Position numbers and translations under genes: made by a program | Shown: in pieces, positions 1 to 13,233 of the stretch | How positions within the stretch are numbered: position 1 is the first letter of the stretch | Layout of the letters: each line of letters starts with the position of its first letter | Notes under the pieces: generated by a model | Told to the model about the DNA's origin: nothing | What the model saw: the letters and a program-made list of their open reading frames with translations, nothing else | Databases searched by the model: none | Source of the DNA: Diphasiastrum complanatum | Lineage: Eukaryota > Streptophyta > Lycopodiopsida > Lycopodiales > Lycopodiaceae | DNA: 64,000 bases | Direction: 5' to 3' | Assembly: GCA_029204225.1 (NCBI GenBank) | Contig: CM055098.1 | Coordinates: forward strand, 24,553,367 to 24,617,366

Positions 1-79
1 TCAAGTTAACTAAGAATGTATTCGGTAGTTTCCACGAATATGTCAATCTTCTGGTAATGCCTTCTCAAAGGAAGAAGAT

Positions 80-1547
80 TTGTGGTTTATTGATTCGGGA
101 GTTTCAAAGCACATGACACCTAGGCGAGACTGGCTATCTAATTTTAAAAAATTAGATGATGGGTCAAATGTGAAGTTGGGGGACAACTACACATATGATA
201 TAAAGGGAGTTGGGAAGGTACAAGTACAACTATCTTCAAGGATGATTGGAAATATAAATAATGTGCTTTATGTACCAAGAATCAAGAAGAACTTGCTCTC
301 AGTATCAGCTTTTGCAAAGCAACACATGGTGGTGCAGTTTGATGAACAGAGATGTCTCATCAAGAAGCAAAGTGATGAAGTAATAGCTGAGAGCATACTT
401 GTAGGGCGGTTGTATAAACTTGAAGCTCAGGTGATGGATCATCATGCAAGTGTTGCAGATACTGAATCATTTAGTAAGTTATGGCACGAGAGGTATAGAC
501 ATCTCAATTCCAAAGGTCTACAAGTCTTAAGGTAATTTAACATGGTTATAGGTCTATCTCAAGTAATTTCTGATCACAAGGTTTGTGAGGTTGTGTCTTA
601 GACAAGCATCATATAAAGGAATTTTTGTCTAGTACATTCAGCGGAGGAGCAAGTCACTATATGGTGTCTGTAGATGACTATTCTAGAAAGACGTGGATAT
701 ATCTTCTGAATAATAAAGGTGAGCTTTTAAATATTTCACATGGTTTAAGATACAGGTGGAGAATGAAACAAATAGACAATAAGAGGAAGTTTACCGTGGG
801 TCGAAAGCCAGATGTAAGTCATTTGAAAGTGTTTGAAACTATTGCTTATTCTCGCATACCTAAGGATTCTAGGAGCAAATTGGATTCTAAGGCGACCAAG
901 TGTTTATTTCTTAGTTATGATATGACTTGAAGGGTAAAAAAATAATCATAAGTATAGATGTAATATTTGATGAGGAGGCAACTCATAAAGATGTAGAGAT
1001 ATATTTTGATAAAGATCAAGATGGTGGAATTCCTATATTATGTGACGAGTTATTATAGAAACCTGAATCGATATATGTATCGCCTACACCAATTCAAGAT
1101 CCTAAAGTGTCTTTGGTTGAGATAGGAAAGAGGAAGGAAATGTCAAGTATATGAGATACTTATTCACCTCCTACTTCACCAAGCAAGAAGCATCCTACAT
1201 CAGAAACTAGAAGATTGCCCAGATGGTACTATGAAACTATCAAGGATGGTGTTATTATGGAACAAGGATAATCCAGTACACAAGGGACTAGAAGATCAAC
1301 TAGACTTGAAAAGCAACATGAAGATCAGGGTCGACAGGAGGATCGACAAGAGGATCATCATAAAGATGGGGATGTACACTTAGCTTACATGGCTACAATA
1401 TTGAAAACCAAGGATCCATATACTTTCAGGGGAAGTGGAGCCTACGGAAAAACAAGTTACAGATATCTTTACCAAAGGTCTTAGCAAATTCAGAAGTTTA
1501 GAGAACTTCTAGGAGTAACAGATAACAAAGTAAATATTAAGGAGAAG
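80..1547 (+). pseudogene. Ty1/copia pol remnant (protease, integrase pieces, RNase H tail)
   Basis: The first open block (80-535) encodes a copia aspartic protease with the DSG active-site triad, then the pre-integrase motif LWHERYRHLNSKGLQVL. A second block (625-930) holds integrase pieces, ending in the LKVFETIAYS / KCLFLSYD region. Downstream, in changing frames, are the integrase C-terminal linker and the start of the RT module (about 1380-1430). Sequence then jumps at about 1431 to the end of RNase H (VTDIFTKGLSK). Nearly all of reverse transcriptase is therefore deleted and several stops interrupt the frame. A purine tract (AAGGAGAAG, 1539-1547) adjoins the LTR. The left end lies outside the window. 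The element cannot be active. Confidence 0.85.
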
Positions 1548-1975
1548 TGTTAGAAATTAATGTCTATTTGACACCCTTTAATGATAGTTTGGCCATGCCC
1601 GTGTGCTATTTTTAGGGGCCATTCTATTTATAATAAATTTGTTTCTAATACTTATGCATGTAGGTGGGCGCACTATAAATAGAGTAGGATCTATTTAGTA
1701 CGAACTTCATTTTTAGTTCTCACCAGATATAGGTAGTATTATTAGTAAATAACTTTTTGCTATTTTGCCATTTACTTTAGGCTCATTAGTTTTTATCAAT
1801 CGTCAGAGAAACTATATAAGAAGTTTGGTGCCCCACCTCAATTATTCAATTCAATTCAATGAGCTAGAGCATTTGCTCAATTCTCCTATGATCTATTTTC
1901 TCTCTGTGTTTGATTTTGTGTGAATGCTAGTAGGACTAGAATCTCCATCTAGAATTTGTATTTCAAATTTTGACA
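1548..1975 (+). repeat. LTR of the copia remnant
   Basis: It starts TGTTAGAAATT directly after a polypurine tract and ends in TTTTGACA, about 428 bp. It contains a TATAAATAG promoter-like box near 1675. The sequence after it begins TGGTAT, the first six bases of a copia primer-binding site. That is odd for a 3' LTR, but six bases may be chance. The start is well supported and the end less so. Confidence 0.6.
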
Positions 1976-4900
1976 TGGTATATGGTATTTAGCAGCACAC
2001 ATGAAATACGTAAAAGGTAATAGAGTAATTTAAGTGAAACTTTTGCATTGATCAGGTATTTATAACAAGAAAGAAGACCATATGCCAGTAGGTTGTTTGT
2101 TCTAGGAATTATAATATAATTTCTGTGATATTTGGTCATTTTATTAAATTGGTTATATTGCTTGTTATTTAGATAGTTATGAAATCACCTAATTCAATTC
2201 AAGCATGTAGTATCTAGATTTTAGCTATGGTTCTATACAATGCTCAACGATTATACATTATAAAGAAAACATGCAATAGACAACTAAAATTCTTGGAACA
2301 AATAAATAACGAAAAAGAACTGAGATTTATTAACGTGTGATATGTACTTAAATTACATAATTTGCACAGTCATTATTTATTTAAAAACAAAACTCAAATG
2401 TGCTAGTCGTAGTTGTATTTGAACTTTTGAACATAACATATATTTCTATAGAATTAGCTCCATGTCAGTTCATTGATAATTACTGACATATTGTCCACTG
2501 TCCAAAGTAGACCTTCCATGAACCTCTCTAGTTGCGAGTAATTCTTGTAGTCCACGGTAATTTTCTCGTTCCATATCTAGGAACGATTTTGGTAGCTGGA
2601 ATATGCGATCAATTCATTCAGCTTTGATTTTTATGTTATGTATACCGTCTAGACCAATGATAGTACAGTTCATCACTGGAATTTGCTCCAATTGTGTCAT
2701 TTTCATACAGCGGAAACAAAATGGAAAATCAGTCCGGAATGAATATTGATCTTGTTTGCATACCATACAAACATATTCAAAAAAACGGTGCATTTAATCC
2801 GGTTTTGTGAAGTCGTCCTACTATCTGCATAGTCGTATATAATATTACAATCAAATACCCACATGGATATGTATCAGTGTACATGTATATGTACACACAT
2901 ATACATTTCAATGTACATATAGATGGTACGTTGTACCTAGTAAAGCTTTGTGCCGCTCTCGTTCAATGTGTTCTTCAAGTTCAAACTCTTATGTTGAAAA
3001 CAAGTACATGTATATATTTTAATTAAAAAAAATTTGTAATTTAGTCAAAAACATATAGATGATATGATTATAAAATTATATCTACCGTCATTATAGTGAT
3101 GTTTCTCTGTTTGGGCTCCTTGTTCATTGAACTCGTCTGAATCGTCGGTTCGTTCCATTTGTGTTAGGCCTGCAATAGCGAGTCTTGTTTATAGTACCTC
3201 GTTTATAATACCCCTTTGATATGGAAAGAACAAGCTACAAATGTTCTTTATTATTTTACGTATTTAAGATGATGGGTTTTTTTTACGACACATGAAAACC
3301 ATTATTGATATTGTGATTGCCAAGATCTACAAGAACAAGATACTAAACAAATTCATGGAATTGTACAAGAAAACGAATGAATGAACAAAAACAATTCAAC
3401 CAATCATGAACTATTAAAATATATTGTATTCATACGGAAACTAATTATATTTCGTAATAAGATATTGTTTTATTCAACGTTTTGAAATTATTAGTTGTAT
3501 TTTTTTTAATTGATTATTATATTATCTGAATAGGTTTCAAAATCAACATATTTAAATAATAAGAATATATATATATATTGTGTCTACTTTTTTAAACTAC
3601 TATATCATTTGAATGGTTTTCAAAATTAACATATTTAAGTAATAAAAACATACATATGATGATTGAATTTTCCCCCCCGTAATGTTACACATATGGTAGC
3701 CATATACACCATACACGACTTTAACGTTACGTGAACAAACTTCCAAGATGTCACTATACAACGGTTGGAATTGAAGACCATACTTTGTACACATGTAGCA
3801 ATTTTACCCGAACACAGTACCGCGATTGATACTAAATTTTCTATGATCAAGTTTACACAATATTTGGATTATAAAAAAAATTATATTAAATTATTGATAA
3901 CACGAATGAAATACATCCAACATAACATGATTTCAAAAAATAACTAATAACACGTAGAACTGGTAGATATATATCAACTGAATGTTTTCCACAATATTTG
4001 CAATATACAATAAATATTACATATTAGTAACTAATACGGAAATTTATTTCTACGTGTATCATATATTGTTCGAGTATCTAAACAAATCACATATTATTTT
4101 TATCAATGACTAAGTAATGCATATACTATTACATCTACGAAGTAGGTTCTTTATTTTTTGGTACTTAATTATTTAGATTAAAATATAATTTTTATGTATC
4201 TGTAACTATTTCAACAAAATAGATTGAAATATAGAATACCAGGCAACAAAATATAAATAACCATGTACTAGTTTATCATATATACTATTTTGTAAAAAAA
4301 AAATTAACGTTTAGTAATACAAATTATTATTATTTTTATTTACAATTGTAGTATGTCACTAAGTTCGAATATACGAAACTAAGATAGGAAATGAGTAAAC
4401 TATGTACATTTGTTAGATTTTCCACCAACATATAACAAACAAAGCAAAATTAAATAAAATCCTATACTTAACTGCGTAATAATATTTATGAACAAATTAG
4501 TTGTACTGGTGCGAGTAGTCGTAACACAATTCACTAACCAATATACAAAATATTACAAATGCAAAAAGTTTTCAACTCATATAAAAATGCTCATGGTTAA
4601 TAAACTACTAACAATTACATATATTTGTGCATGTACGAGGAGGTATGATCGTACATGAACTTAATAACATGACACGAAAAAATCAGTCGAAGGAAAACTA
4701 TTAAACATGATAGGTTGCATTTCTTAATCAATTACAAAGACCAAGACAAAATTTAAGATAATCAAACGAAACATCAAATAGAAAAAATACTTATTATTAA
4801 CTAATTGTCCATTTCTATGTATACATAAAAACGTCTATTTACTTACTATGATATTGAGACAACAAAGTCACACATTTAAACAAACCATATATTACTAATT

Positions 4901-5068
4901 TTACATCAGTAACTAACTATTGCATGTATTATTACATGTGTTCCTTTATACAAAATTTTATTTTCTTGTTTGGTACCTGATTATTTGAATTGAAATAAAA
5001 TTGGTTTCTATCTATCACCAGATTTCACAGTATTGGACTCAATTTGTTTTACAAATGATCAATAAGAG
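1976..5068. other. AT-rich region without a recognisable gene
   Basis: The stretch is strongly AT-rich, with many ATATAT and GTACAT words. Apart from the short remnant at 2478-2793, no open frame here has a recognisable motif. The short ORFs around 3600-3950 look like chance frames. Confidence 0.6.
2478..2793 (-). pseudogene. Short unrecognised coding remnant with paired CxxC motifs
   Basis: On the minus strand an ATG at 2793-2791 opens a 59-codon frame ending at a TGA at 2616-2614. The same frame continues for about 40 more codons. The first part holds CMVC and, 14 residues later, CFRC, a spacing that could bind zinc. The next segment (LPKSFLDMERENYRGLQELL) looks protein-like, although a second frame over the last 100 bp also does. 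I do not recognise a family. It could be a decayed exon or a transposon zinc finger. Confidence 0.25.
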
Positions 5069-5700
5069 TGATTGGAAGCTTGGAATCTTGATCTATATCA
5101 AAACTAGCCTCCAAATCTAGCTTCTACTTGACAATTTCTATATATCCAAGCAAGAACAACAAAAAATAATGATCCAAAGACTTCACACATGTGAAGTACA
5201 ACCATTGTATGGCTTGCTAACAACAAACAAGTTTACTTATCAGATCCTAAGCATTCATCCACAAAGAACTTGCTTAAGAGAGTGAAAACACCAAGATTGC
5301 TCCCAAATCAATGTTTTTCTTTATTAGACTCCAAATGGATCTCACATGAATGATATACAAAATCTTCATAATCTCTCTCTAAATCATATCCAACACGTGT
5401 GAGACAGCTCATAGTGCTTATCCATATCCACTTTGGCTAAGATTCCACTAATTTGCCACATCATCATTGGTGGCTAGTGTTGACCTTCTAGATTCCTACA
5501 ATCTAGGAGATAACTCGGAGACCACTCCTACCCATGTGATATAGCATTTTCTACCACTAGAATGGTGCCAAGTGGCATAATACTACTAAACTAATTTTTG
5601 GCCAATTTAACCACTAGTTTTCAAATTAAATGAGATGTACAACCTATATGATCTATCTAAATGACTTAGGCATAGATTTCACACATGGTGACAGGCTCCA
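5069..5700 (-). repeat. Family C LTR, 3' portion
   Basis: This is an inverted copy of the sequence at about 32672-33380, recognisable through the CTAGATTGTAGGAATCTAGA block and the flanking text in reverse order. It lacks an internal segment of about 90 bp found in the other copy. The first 80 or so LTR bases (TGTTAGAATTGGC...) are missing, because a family B LTR abuts at 5701. On the minus strand it appears to end at CAATCA (5069). Confidence 0.65.
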
Positions 5701-7173
5701 TGTGAAGGATTTCAGATCATTATGATTCAATCAACTTGAAAGATCTTTGATTAGAAAGAGAAATACACTACCAATCTCACCAATGTAGAAAAATCAGCAT
5801 CTACACACAAAATGAGATGCAAACACTAATAGAACTTGATCAAACTTGAATGATATGATAAACTGTGAGAAATTGGCAAAAATCTAGCTTGGTATTTTTT
5901 ATGATAGAAGTTTGTAAGTGAATCTCACATGTGTGGAGGATGTTCCCACGTGTGGAGAATTGTAAAGTAAATCAAAATGTTTGATATAGGGGTCTCATAG
6001 AATTTCATAGTCAAGCATCTAGGTGTAGGATGTTGATAGGGTCAAATTTGGCATAGATGGCAAATTATCCATTACCACTTGTAATGCCACTATTGAGCCA
6101 AAATAGAGCCAAACTTGTGCCAATTAGAGTGTAGACAAGTGTCATGCTTTTGTTTGATGAAGCTTAAGAGGTCCAATAGGATTTAGAGGTGGAACCTTGT
6201 GAGGTCCAATAGAAAATTGAGGTGTGCTTGAATATAGTCCAATAGAATTTAGAGGTGCATGGATCAATGGTCCAATAGGATTAAGAGGTGGCAAAGTGTG
6301 ATCCAATCATAGTTAAGCATAGTGGTAGCTCATGAATCTATTAGTATCATTGTACTCCTCCTTTTGGATCTAATTGATTTTGAGATTGAGTGGATTTTGA
6401 GTGTCATTGAATTTCTACCTTTCTCTCTCTACCCGAGAGCTCATGATGGTTTTTCTCTCTCTACCCGAGGAGAGCAGCTTGTTTTTACTTAGAATACTTT
6501 TGGAACACTTCCCACATGTGTGAGTGAGAGTTGGAAGTGTTTGAATGCATGTAGTAGTGTGGTTTTGCCATAGAATCAAAGATAGATCTTGAATCTCAAT
6601 CTAGTCTTGATCTTGGTGCACCTACACACCTTAGGAGATCACAAGTACATGTAGTGGACAATCCACACGTGTGAAATTCAACATAAACTACTGTTGTTGT
6701 CCATACAAAACTAGCAAGCTACTGTCATTCACACGTGTGAAACTGAAAATAGCATTTATGAATCATTCTACATATAAAATTGCATGCAATCACCAATATA
6801 GTGCACCAATGGATAGTAGAACCCAAGAGAACCATGTATAAGCATGAAATGAGATAGAGAAGAGAGAAGATCCCTCTCTCCATGAGTTACATCCATTTAT
6901 AACAGGTCCAAACCCTATTTGGCCACTTGGCTTTCCCTCCGAAATGCTAACCCTACTATTTTTGGGTCTAGATTCAATGTACCCAACTATTCAAATTTGA
7001 ATCTCCTAAAACTCGCCTCCAAACTTTCCCACACTTTCAAAAAGTGTTTATTCAGATGAAATTTAGACTAATGAAATTTTAAAATTTATTCTCTAAGTCT
7101 AAAACAAGTTTTGGCCTCAATATGCCAAATATGAAAATATTGCAAAATGATCAAACTAGTTGAATCTTTCACA
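5701..7173 (-). repeat. Family B copia 3' LTR (variant B2), interrupted by a solo LTR
   Basis: Read on the minus strand it starts TGTGAAAGATTCAACTAG at 7173 and ends ATCCTTCACA at 5701. It matches the LTRs at 55089 and 60285. Without the 820-bp insertion at 5864-6683 and one 5-bp target copy it would be about 648 bp. It shares many variants with the LTR at 34241, for example the GCATGCAATTTTAT and ATCCTTCACA forms, so both belong to one subfamily. Minus-strand TATAAATGG and the purine tract GAAGAGGGAG next to 7174 fit a 3' LTR. Confidence 0.85.
5864..6683. mobile_element. Solo LTR nested in the family B2 LTR
   Basis: An 820-bp block beginning TGTGAGAAATTGG and ending AAATTCAACA splits the host LTR. 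It is flanked by the perfect 5-bp duplication TAAAC (5859-5863 and 6684-6688), and the host LTR resumes directly afterwards. It has TG...CA ends and no coding sequence, as expected of a solo LTR left by LTR-LTR recombination. Inside, the word CTCTCTCTACCCGAG occurs twice near 6420-6470. No full copy of this family is in the window. Confidence 0.8.
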
Positions 7174-8482
7174 CTCCCTCTTCAACTAGTTTTAGCATAG
7201 ACTTTGATAACACTCCAAGTGATGTCCTATGCTTCATGAACAAGTCTTTTCCCAAAGGTTTGGTGAAGATATCAGCTACACATTCCCTTGAAGACACATG
7301 TTGAAGCTCCACCTCCTTTGCAAAGACTTGCTCCCTCACAAAGTGATATTGCACCTCAATATGCTTGCTCCTAGCATAGTAATAGAACTTTGATCCATCA
7401 TAAGAATGATCTTTTTCCTAAGAATAGATCTCCTTTAAATGATCATGTAATGATCAAAATAGAAACAACCATACTTGATATAGAGAATAGTGTCCACTTG
7501 AAATGCTTCACTATTTCTTACATCAATTTTACATGTCAAGAAGTAACTAGTACATGAAGAATCAAATAGAATGTAAATGAGATGATTCCACCATGATTCC
7601 AACTTTGAACTCTTTGAAAAAAATACAGAAAACAAACAATAAATGTGAGTGTTCAACATTTGCTTGCATGTTTCCTCCTTCTTTGTCCTTTGTTGCCATG
7701 TATCCACCATGATACTCCATGAATGAGCCTCCATCTCCATCTTGCCATAAGATACCATCATACCTTGATGACTTGACCATGAATGAGTGACATAATGAGT
7801 CTCCAATAGCTTCATTTCGATCAGCAAAACTAGCCAAGAATGCTAGTACAAATCCAACATCAAAATACTGCTCACCAATGTAGCTAGTTTTACCATATCT
7901 TGACAATTTGCACACATCCACATGAAAATGCTCAAACATGAGATAGAACAAGTAAAGTAGAATTGAAAAACACTTCCTTGCTGTTCCTTTGACCTTACTT
8001 GAGTCTTCAGTAAGCTGCAAAAATAGATCCAAAACATCTTTGCCAATTACCGCTCCTTTGATGCTCTTGACTAGCTCCAAATTGCCAACTTCCCTTGTGA
8101 CTAGTTGAAGCCCTTTGAGATCAATCTCTTGATCTTCAACTTGACCATCAAAGTCATTGGAAAAACTTTGTTTTCTAGATCCATTACTTGATTTTACAGC
8201 AAGATAACATCCATCTACTTGCATAGCTCCATGTACACAAGAAGATCCTCCAAAAGATGTTCCACTCTTCATAAGAGTTTGATACTCAAGATCGATTGCT
8301 TGGATCCACTCTTTTTCTTTCCTTGCTTGATCTACACTTGTAGGATCATCCAAAGAGGTTAGGAAAGCAACATAATTTCCAGAAACTACTTGCTTACCCT
8401 TTTGATCATATGTGAATCTTGAAGGTACTTGTCTTTCTCTTGATGTTCTCCTTGGCTTTTGACTTGATGAAGGTCCATCATT
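7174..8482 (-). pseudogene. Family B2 copia pol 3' half with RT replaced by an unrelated ORF
   Basis: On the minus strand, homology to the element at 55-61 kb starts near 8482 in the integrase C-terminal linker. It runs through the RT lead-in (EWIQAIDLEY, 263-residue frame 8353-7562) and breaks from copia RT after the codons for SGT at about 8258. What follows is about 870 bp with no RT motifs (no YVDD, no LDV), yet clearly homologous to 58748-59704 of the other copy. After an internal deletion the frame resumes in RNase H (7354-7169, SKHIEVQYHF-like start, then CVADIFTKPLGKDL). Gag, protease and the integrase core are absent. Relative to the other copy it lacks an in-frame stretch of about 177 bp but keeps about 120 bp that the other lost. 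Confidence 0.85.
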
Positions 8483-8834
8483 TTAACAAGTGAAAAGGAG
8501 AAAGTCCTCCAAATCCAAGGTAGAGCCTCCAAATGTCCTCCAAGCAACCTGCAAACTCCAAGATGTTTTTCCAACTCCAAGCTAGGATGCCTCCACTTGC
8601 AAGTAAGGATCTGCAAGCCTCCAAGGATCTCTCCTCCACCTGTGTCCATACTCTTAAACACAAAGGAAGATAACAAGCTGGCCTCAAGTATTCACCACCC
8701 AACCATAGCTAGATCCAAGCTCCAAGCAAGACCTATCTAGCACTCCCTTGCTAACCATAAACAGATCACAAGCATATCACAACAAACCATAGTTTACTCA
8801 AGATCCAAACCCTACTCATGTCCCATACCATAAG
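8483..8834. other. Unassigned spacer with repeated CCTCCAA words
   Basis: No recognisable coding. The word CTCCAA/CCTCCAA recurs at least ten times between 8500 and 8650, suggesting locally slipped or duplicated sequence. Short ORFs here follow that repetition. Confidence 0.4.
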
Positions 8835-9330
8835 TGTCATGCCCATGACTGGTCTCAGGTAGCATGTCCACGCTAGGGACCGGTAGACCAACAACCCGTA
8901 AGTTAATTGTGACTATAAGGGAATTGGGGCCCTTATGTGTACATGGTCATAATTAATGGTTGTAGGCCTAAACACATGGTGGTGGAGCTGGTATGGGTCT
9001 ATCAGTGAGTCATTAGGGAACTGGATGATGTGGCCCAGATAGGCTGCAGAAGTGTCCAATGAGGTGTCACAATGCACTACTAGTGGTGCATGGGCCTTGG
9101 AGGGTATAAGTATACCTGCTGGGCTCTCACTAGTGTATGCTTGATTTGTGATGAGTAGTTACATGCTGTTGGTGTGACTCCTCTTCCCATGACTCTGATT
9201 GATCCATAGCTTGGGGGCTAGATCCGTACGACCTAATTTTGGTTGGGTTGGTTTAACCTTCACCGGTTCCCATGTGTTGTTGCTTTGTATGGTATGCTTA
9301 GACTAGAATCCTGTTGTGAGGACTTTATAT
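8835..9330 (+). repeat. Gypsy-type 5' LTR (family I)
   Basis: It starts TGTCATGCCCATGAC, carries a TATA-like GGGTATAAGTATA near 9101, and ends at GACTTTATAT directly before a primer-binding site at 9331. The LTR at 35449-35972 shares its layout: a TGTC..ATG.CCATGAC start, a CAGGCTCTCACT-like block after the TATA box, CTTGGGGG, TTGGTTGGGT, and TTATA at the end. The start is inferred from that likeness. Confidence 0.6.
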
Positions 9331-9343
9331 TGGTATCAGAGCT
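9331..9343 (+). other. Primer-binding site (initiator Met tRNA)
   Basis: TGGTATCAGAGCT matches the usual plant LTR-retrotransposon priming site complementary to the 3' end of initiator Met tRNA, and it sits directly after the LTR. Confidence 0.75.
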
Positions 9344-10956
<1,613 letters not shown>

Positions 10957-12463
10957 ATGGATACCGATGAAATTTTGGAGGGCACCGTGCTACCGAGATT
11001 CACCCGACATCACCAGGAAGTGATGGGAGAAATACAGAGATTCAACCGGCCTCACCCGGCAATGATGACACCCTAGACTCAGAAAAACTGTTGCAAACCT
11101 TAGGCAAGGCAGTTTTAGAACTTCATCAGAGCAATAAACAACGGGATAAACAAATGCAAAATCTATTTAATCAACTACAAGCTATTAACTCTAACAACTT
11201 GGGCTACCAACCGAAAATATTTTCTGGCGATAAAAAGTTTAAACGTTTGGAAGTTGTTGAAGACTAGATAAACCGTTGGACAAGCTATTTTAGCTTGCAC
11301 AACGTCCCAGAAGATAAACAAATATCATCGGTTCTATTGTTTCTGGAAGGTAAAGCCTCTTCTTGGTGGAGGGAACTTTCCACGAAACTGGTGACTTGGG
11401 CTGGATTCTTCGGAAAGCTCTTGTCACGATAGACGATTCCGAGCTGTATATTCGATTTATCAACTGCAAAATGGGCAGCCGAGAACTAGATTGTTATGTC
11501 CAAGAGTTCTGGGACTCTTTGGCCAAGGTGCCGCTATTTGATCGTAAGTTAGCACAGTGGCAATTTATTGCCGGACTGCCAGCTGACTATCAAAATGAAT
11601 GCAAACGAAATATCCTTAACTCACTAGAGGATGCTATCCGTGGGGCGAAAGCCTATGAAAGTACAATTGTTGCATCACGAAAAAGCGTGCACGGCCAAAC
11701 GGCCCCGAAACCCAAGCAAGAAAAATTTAACAAGCGTAAGAAGCAGTTTTTTGACGAACTGGAAGCAAAAGCGTACCAACAGTCAAAGAAGAAGAATAAT
11801 AAGAAGAAATTGGTGGTGAAAGACAAAGCACGGTTGGCGGCACTTAAACAGAATCTGTCTTTCCTCTGCAATAAACCCGAGCACCATGCCAAACACTGTC
11901 CCGAATGGAAAGCAAAGTTGTCAAATTTCATGACTGTGGATTTACCGGCAGGTAAATTGGAAGTCAATTTGCTGAATAATTGTGACTGTACTTTTAACTT
12001 TAGTGCACTCTCTTTCAAGCCTAATGAATTGTTTCGTGTGAGAGGCAATATTTTAGGAAAAGACGTGAATGTGCTATTTGATTCAGGTAGTACTCACAAT
12101 TTTTTGAATGCTCAACTTGTGCAGAAGCTCCGAGTGCCCACCATGGCCAGTGATCATCGTTACGTGGTCCATCTTGCCTCAGGGTCGGACATTGAGATTT
12201 GGGATGTCAAAGTCTCGAACTTAGAGCTTCAGATGCCGGACTATGTTGAGCCGTTGGATTTCCATGTCATGAATCTAGACCGGACTGATGTAATTTTGGG
12301 CTATGAATGGTTTTTTGGCAAGTCAGACTCTTTAGAGATAGATTTTAAAAATCATTCTATGGTATTTAAAGATAAGTTTGATCAGATTGTCTCTATTTTT
12401 GGAGAGACCGATGTACTTCCCATGCTTTCAATTATGCATGATGAAGCACTGCTAACGGGTTAG
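10957..12463 (+). pseudogene. Ty3/gypsy gag-protease, frameshifted
   Basis: The ATG at 10957 opens a short frame. The gag reading continues in another frame (SEKLLQTLGKAVLELHQ, then FSGDKKFKRLEVVED followed by a stop, then SSVLLFLEGKASSWWRE) and shifts again near 11390 into the 366-codon frame 11363-12463. That frame has the retroviral-type gag C-terminal region and a nucleocapsid knuckle near residue 170 with the second Cys, His and last Cys in place but Ser in place of the first Cys. A retropepsin follows, with VLFDSGSTHNF as the active site (about residues 237-247) and DVILGYEWF as the flap-end motif typical of plant gypsy proteases. No RT, RNase H or integrase follows. A (K/R)-rich linker precedes the knuckle. 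It probably belongs to the LTR at 8835. Confidence 0.85.
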
Positions 12464-13233
12464 ACTAAAGGATGAAGGGATGTAAAGTGATGCATGAAGG
12501 GTTGCTAACTGCAAGAAATACGGTAATGACAATATGACTGTCCTAGCTTGTATGGGCCTTTGATGTTTAGAAAAACGTAATTGTTATTTCATATCCACTT
12601 GAATTAACAAGCGGTAGCTTTGCCGAAGTATGTAGAACGTGATGATATGCATGTTCAAAGTTTGAATCGTATCATTATAAGCATGCTAGCTATATCACTG
12701 GTATCATTGTACGTTAGATGATTTGAAAAAACCGTTTCCCTGTTGAACGGAAGATGAATAGTCAATTGATACTACTCAATTCTCATGTGTTATGAAAAGC
12801 AAAGTTGAGCAAGCATGTCATTACTGTATTATATGAAGTTGCTAACTTAAATACTGGGCCCGACCTCTTTGAAACACAAGAGCAGGTAGTCCACCAAATG
12901 TGGCCGAAATACGCCGCTTTGGTTAAGTCTCACTAGTCACACCCACTGTTGGAAATGTCTAGCAAAACACCTAGACCTGACGGATGTTAAAATACTGCCG
13001 CTCATCAAAAGAGCGATACGTATAACTTGCACCCCACAGACATGGAGCATAGAATCAACAAGCAAATCTTATGTAGGCCCTAAAGAAAAATATATTCATC
13101 AAATGAGGACCTATACCTAGTAGTGCAAAACCACTCTAGAGAGCATGGCGCCAAACACATGGGGTTAGAGGCAGTCACTAAGGGTAATACTCTGTAAAGA
13201 AAAACCACAGAAAACAAAAATGGACAGTTACAT
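12464..13233. other. No recognisable gene
   Basis: Downstream of the gypsy protease the expected RT is not found in any frame. The sequence is not low-complexity, but I see no motif. Confidence 0.5.

Noticed and set aside
1976-1987. Primer-binding site after the LTR at 1548-1975
   Set aside because: Only TGGTAT matches and the rest differs. No leader or gag of a second element follows.
3600-3947. Overlapping 60-71-codon ORFs on both strands
   Set aside because: AT-rich sequence, low information content and no motif.
8386-8702. Trp/Leu-rich short ORFs upstream of the B2 pol fragment
   Set aside because: They are produced by the repeated CTCCAA words and by antisense reading of the integrase linker.
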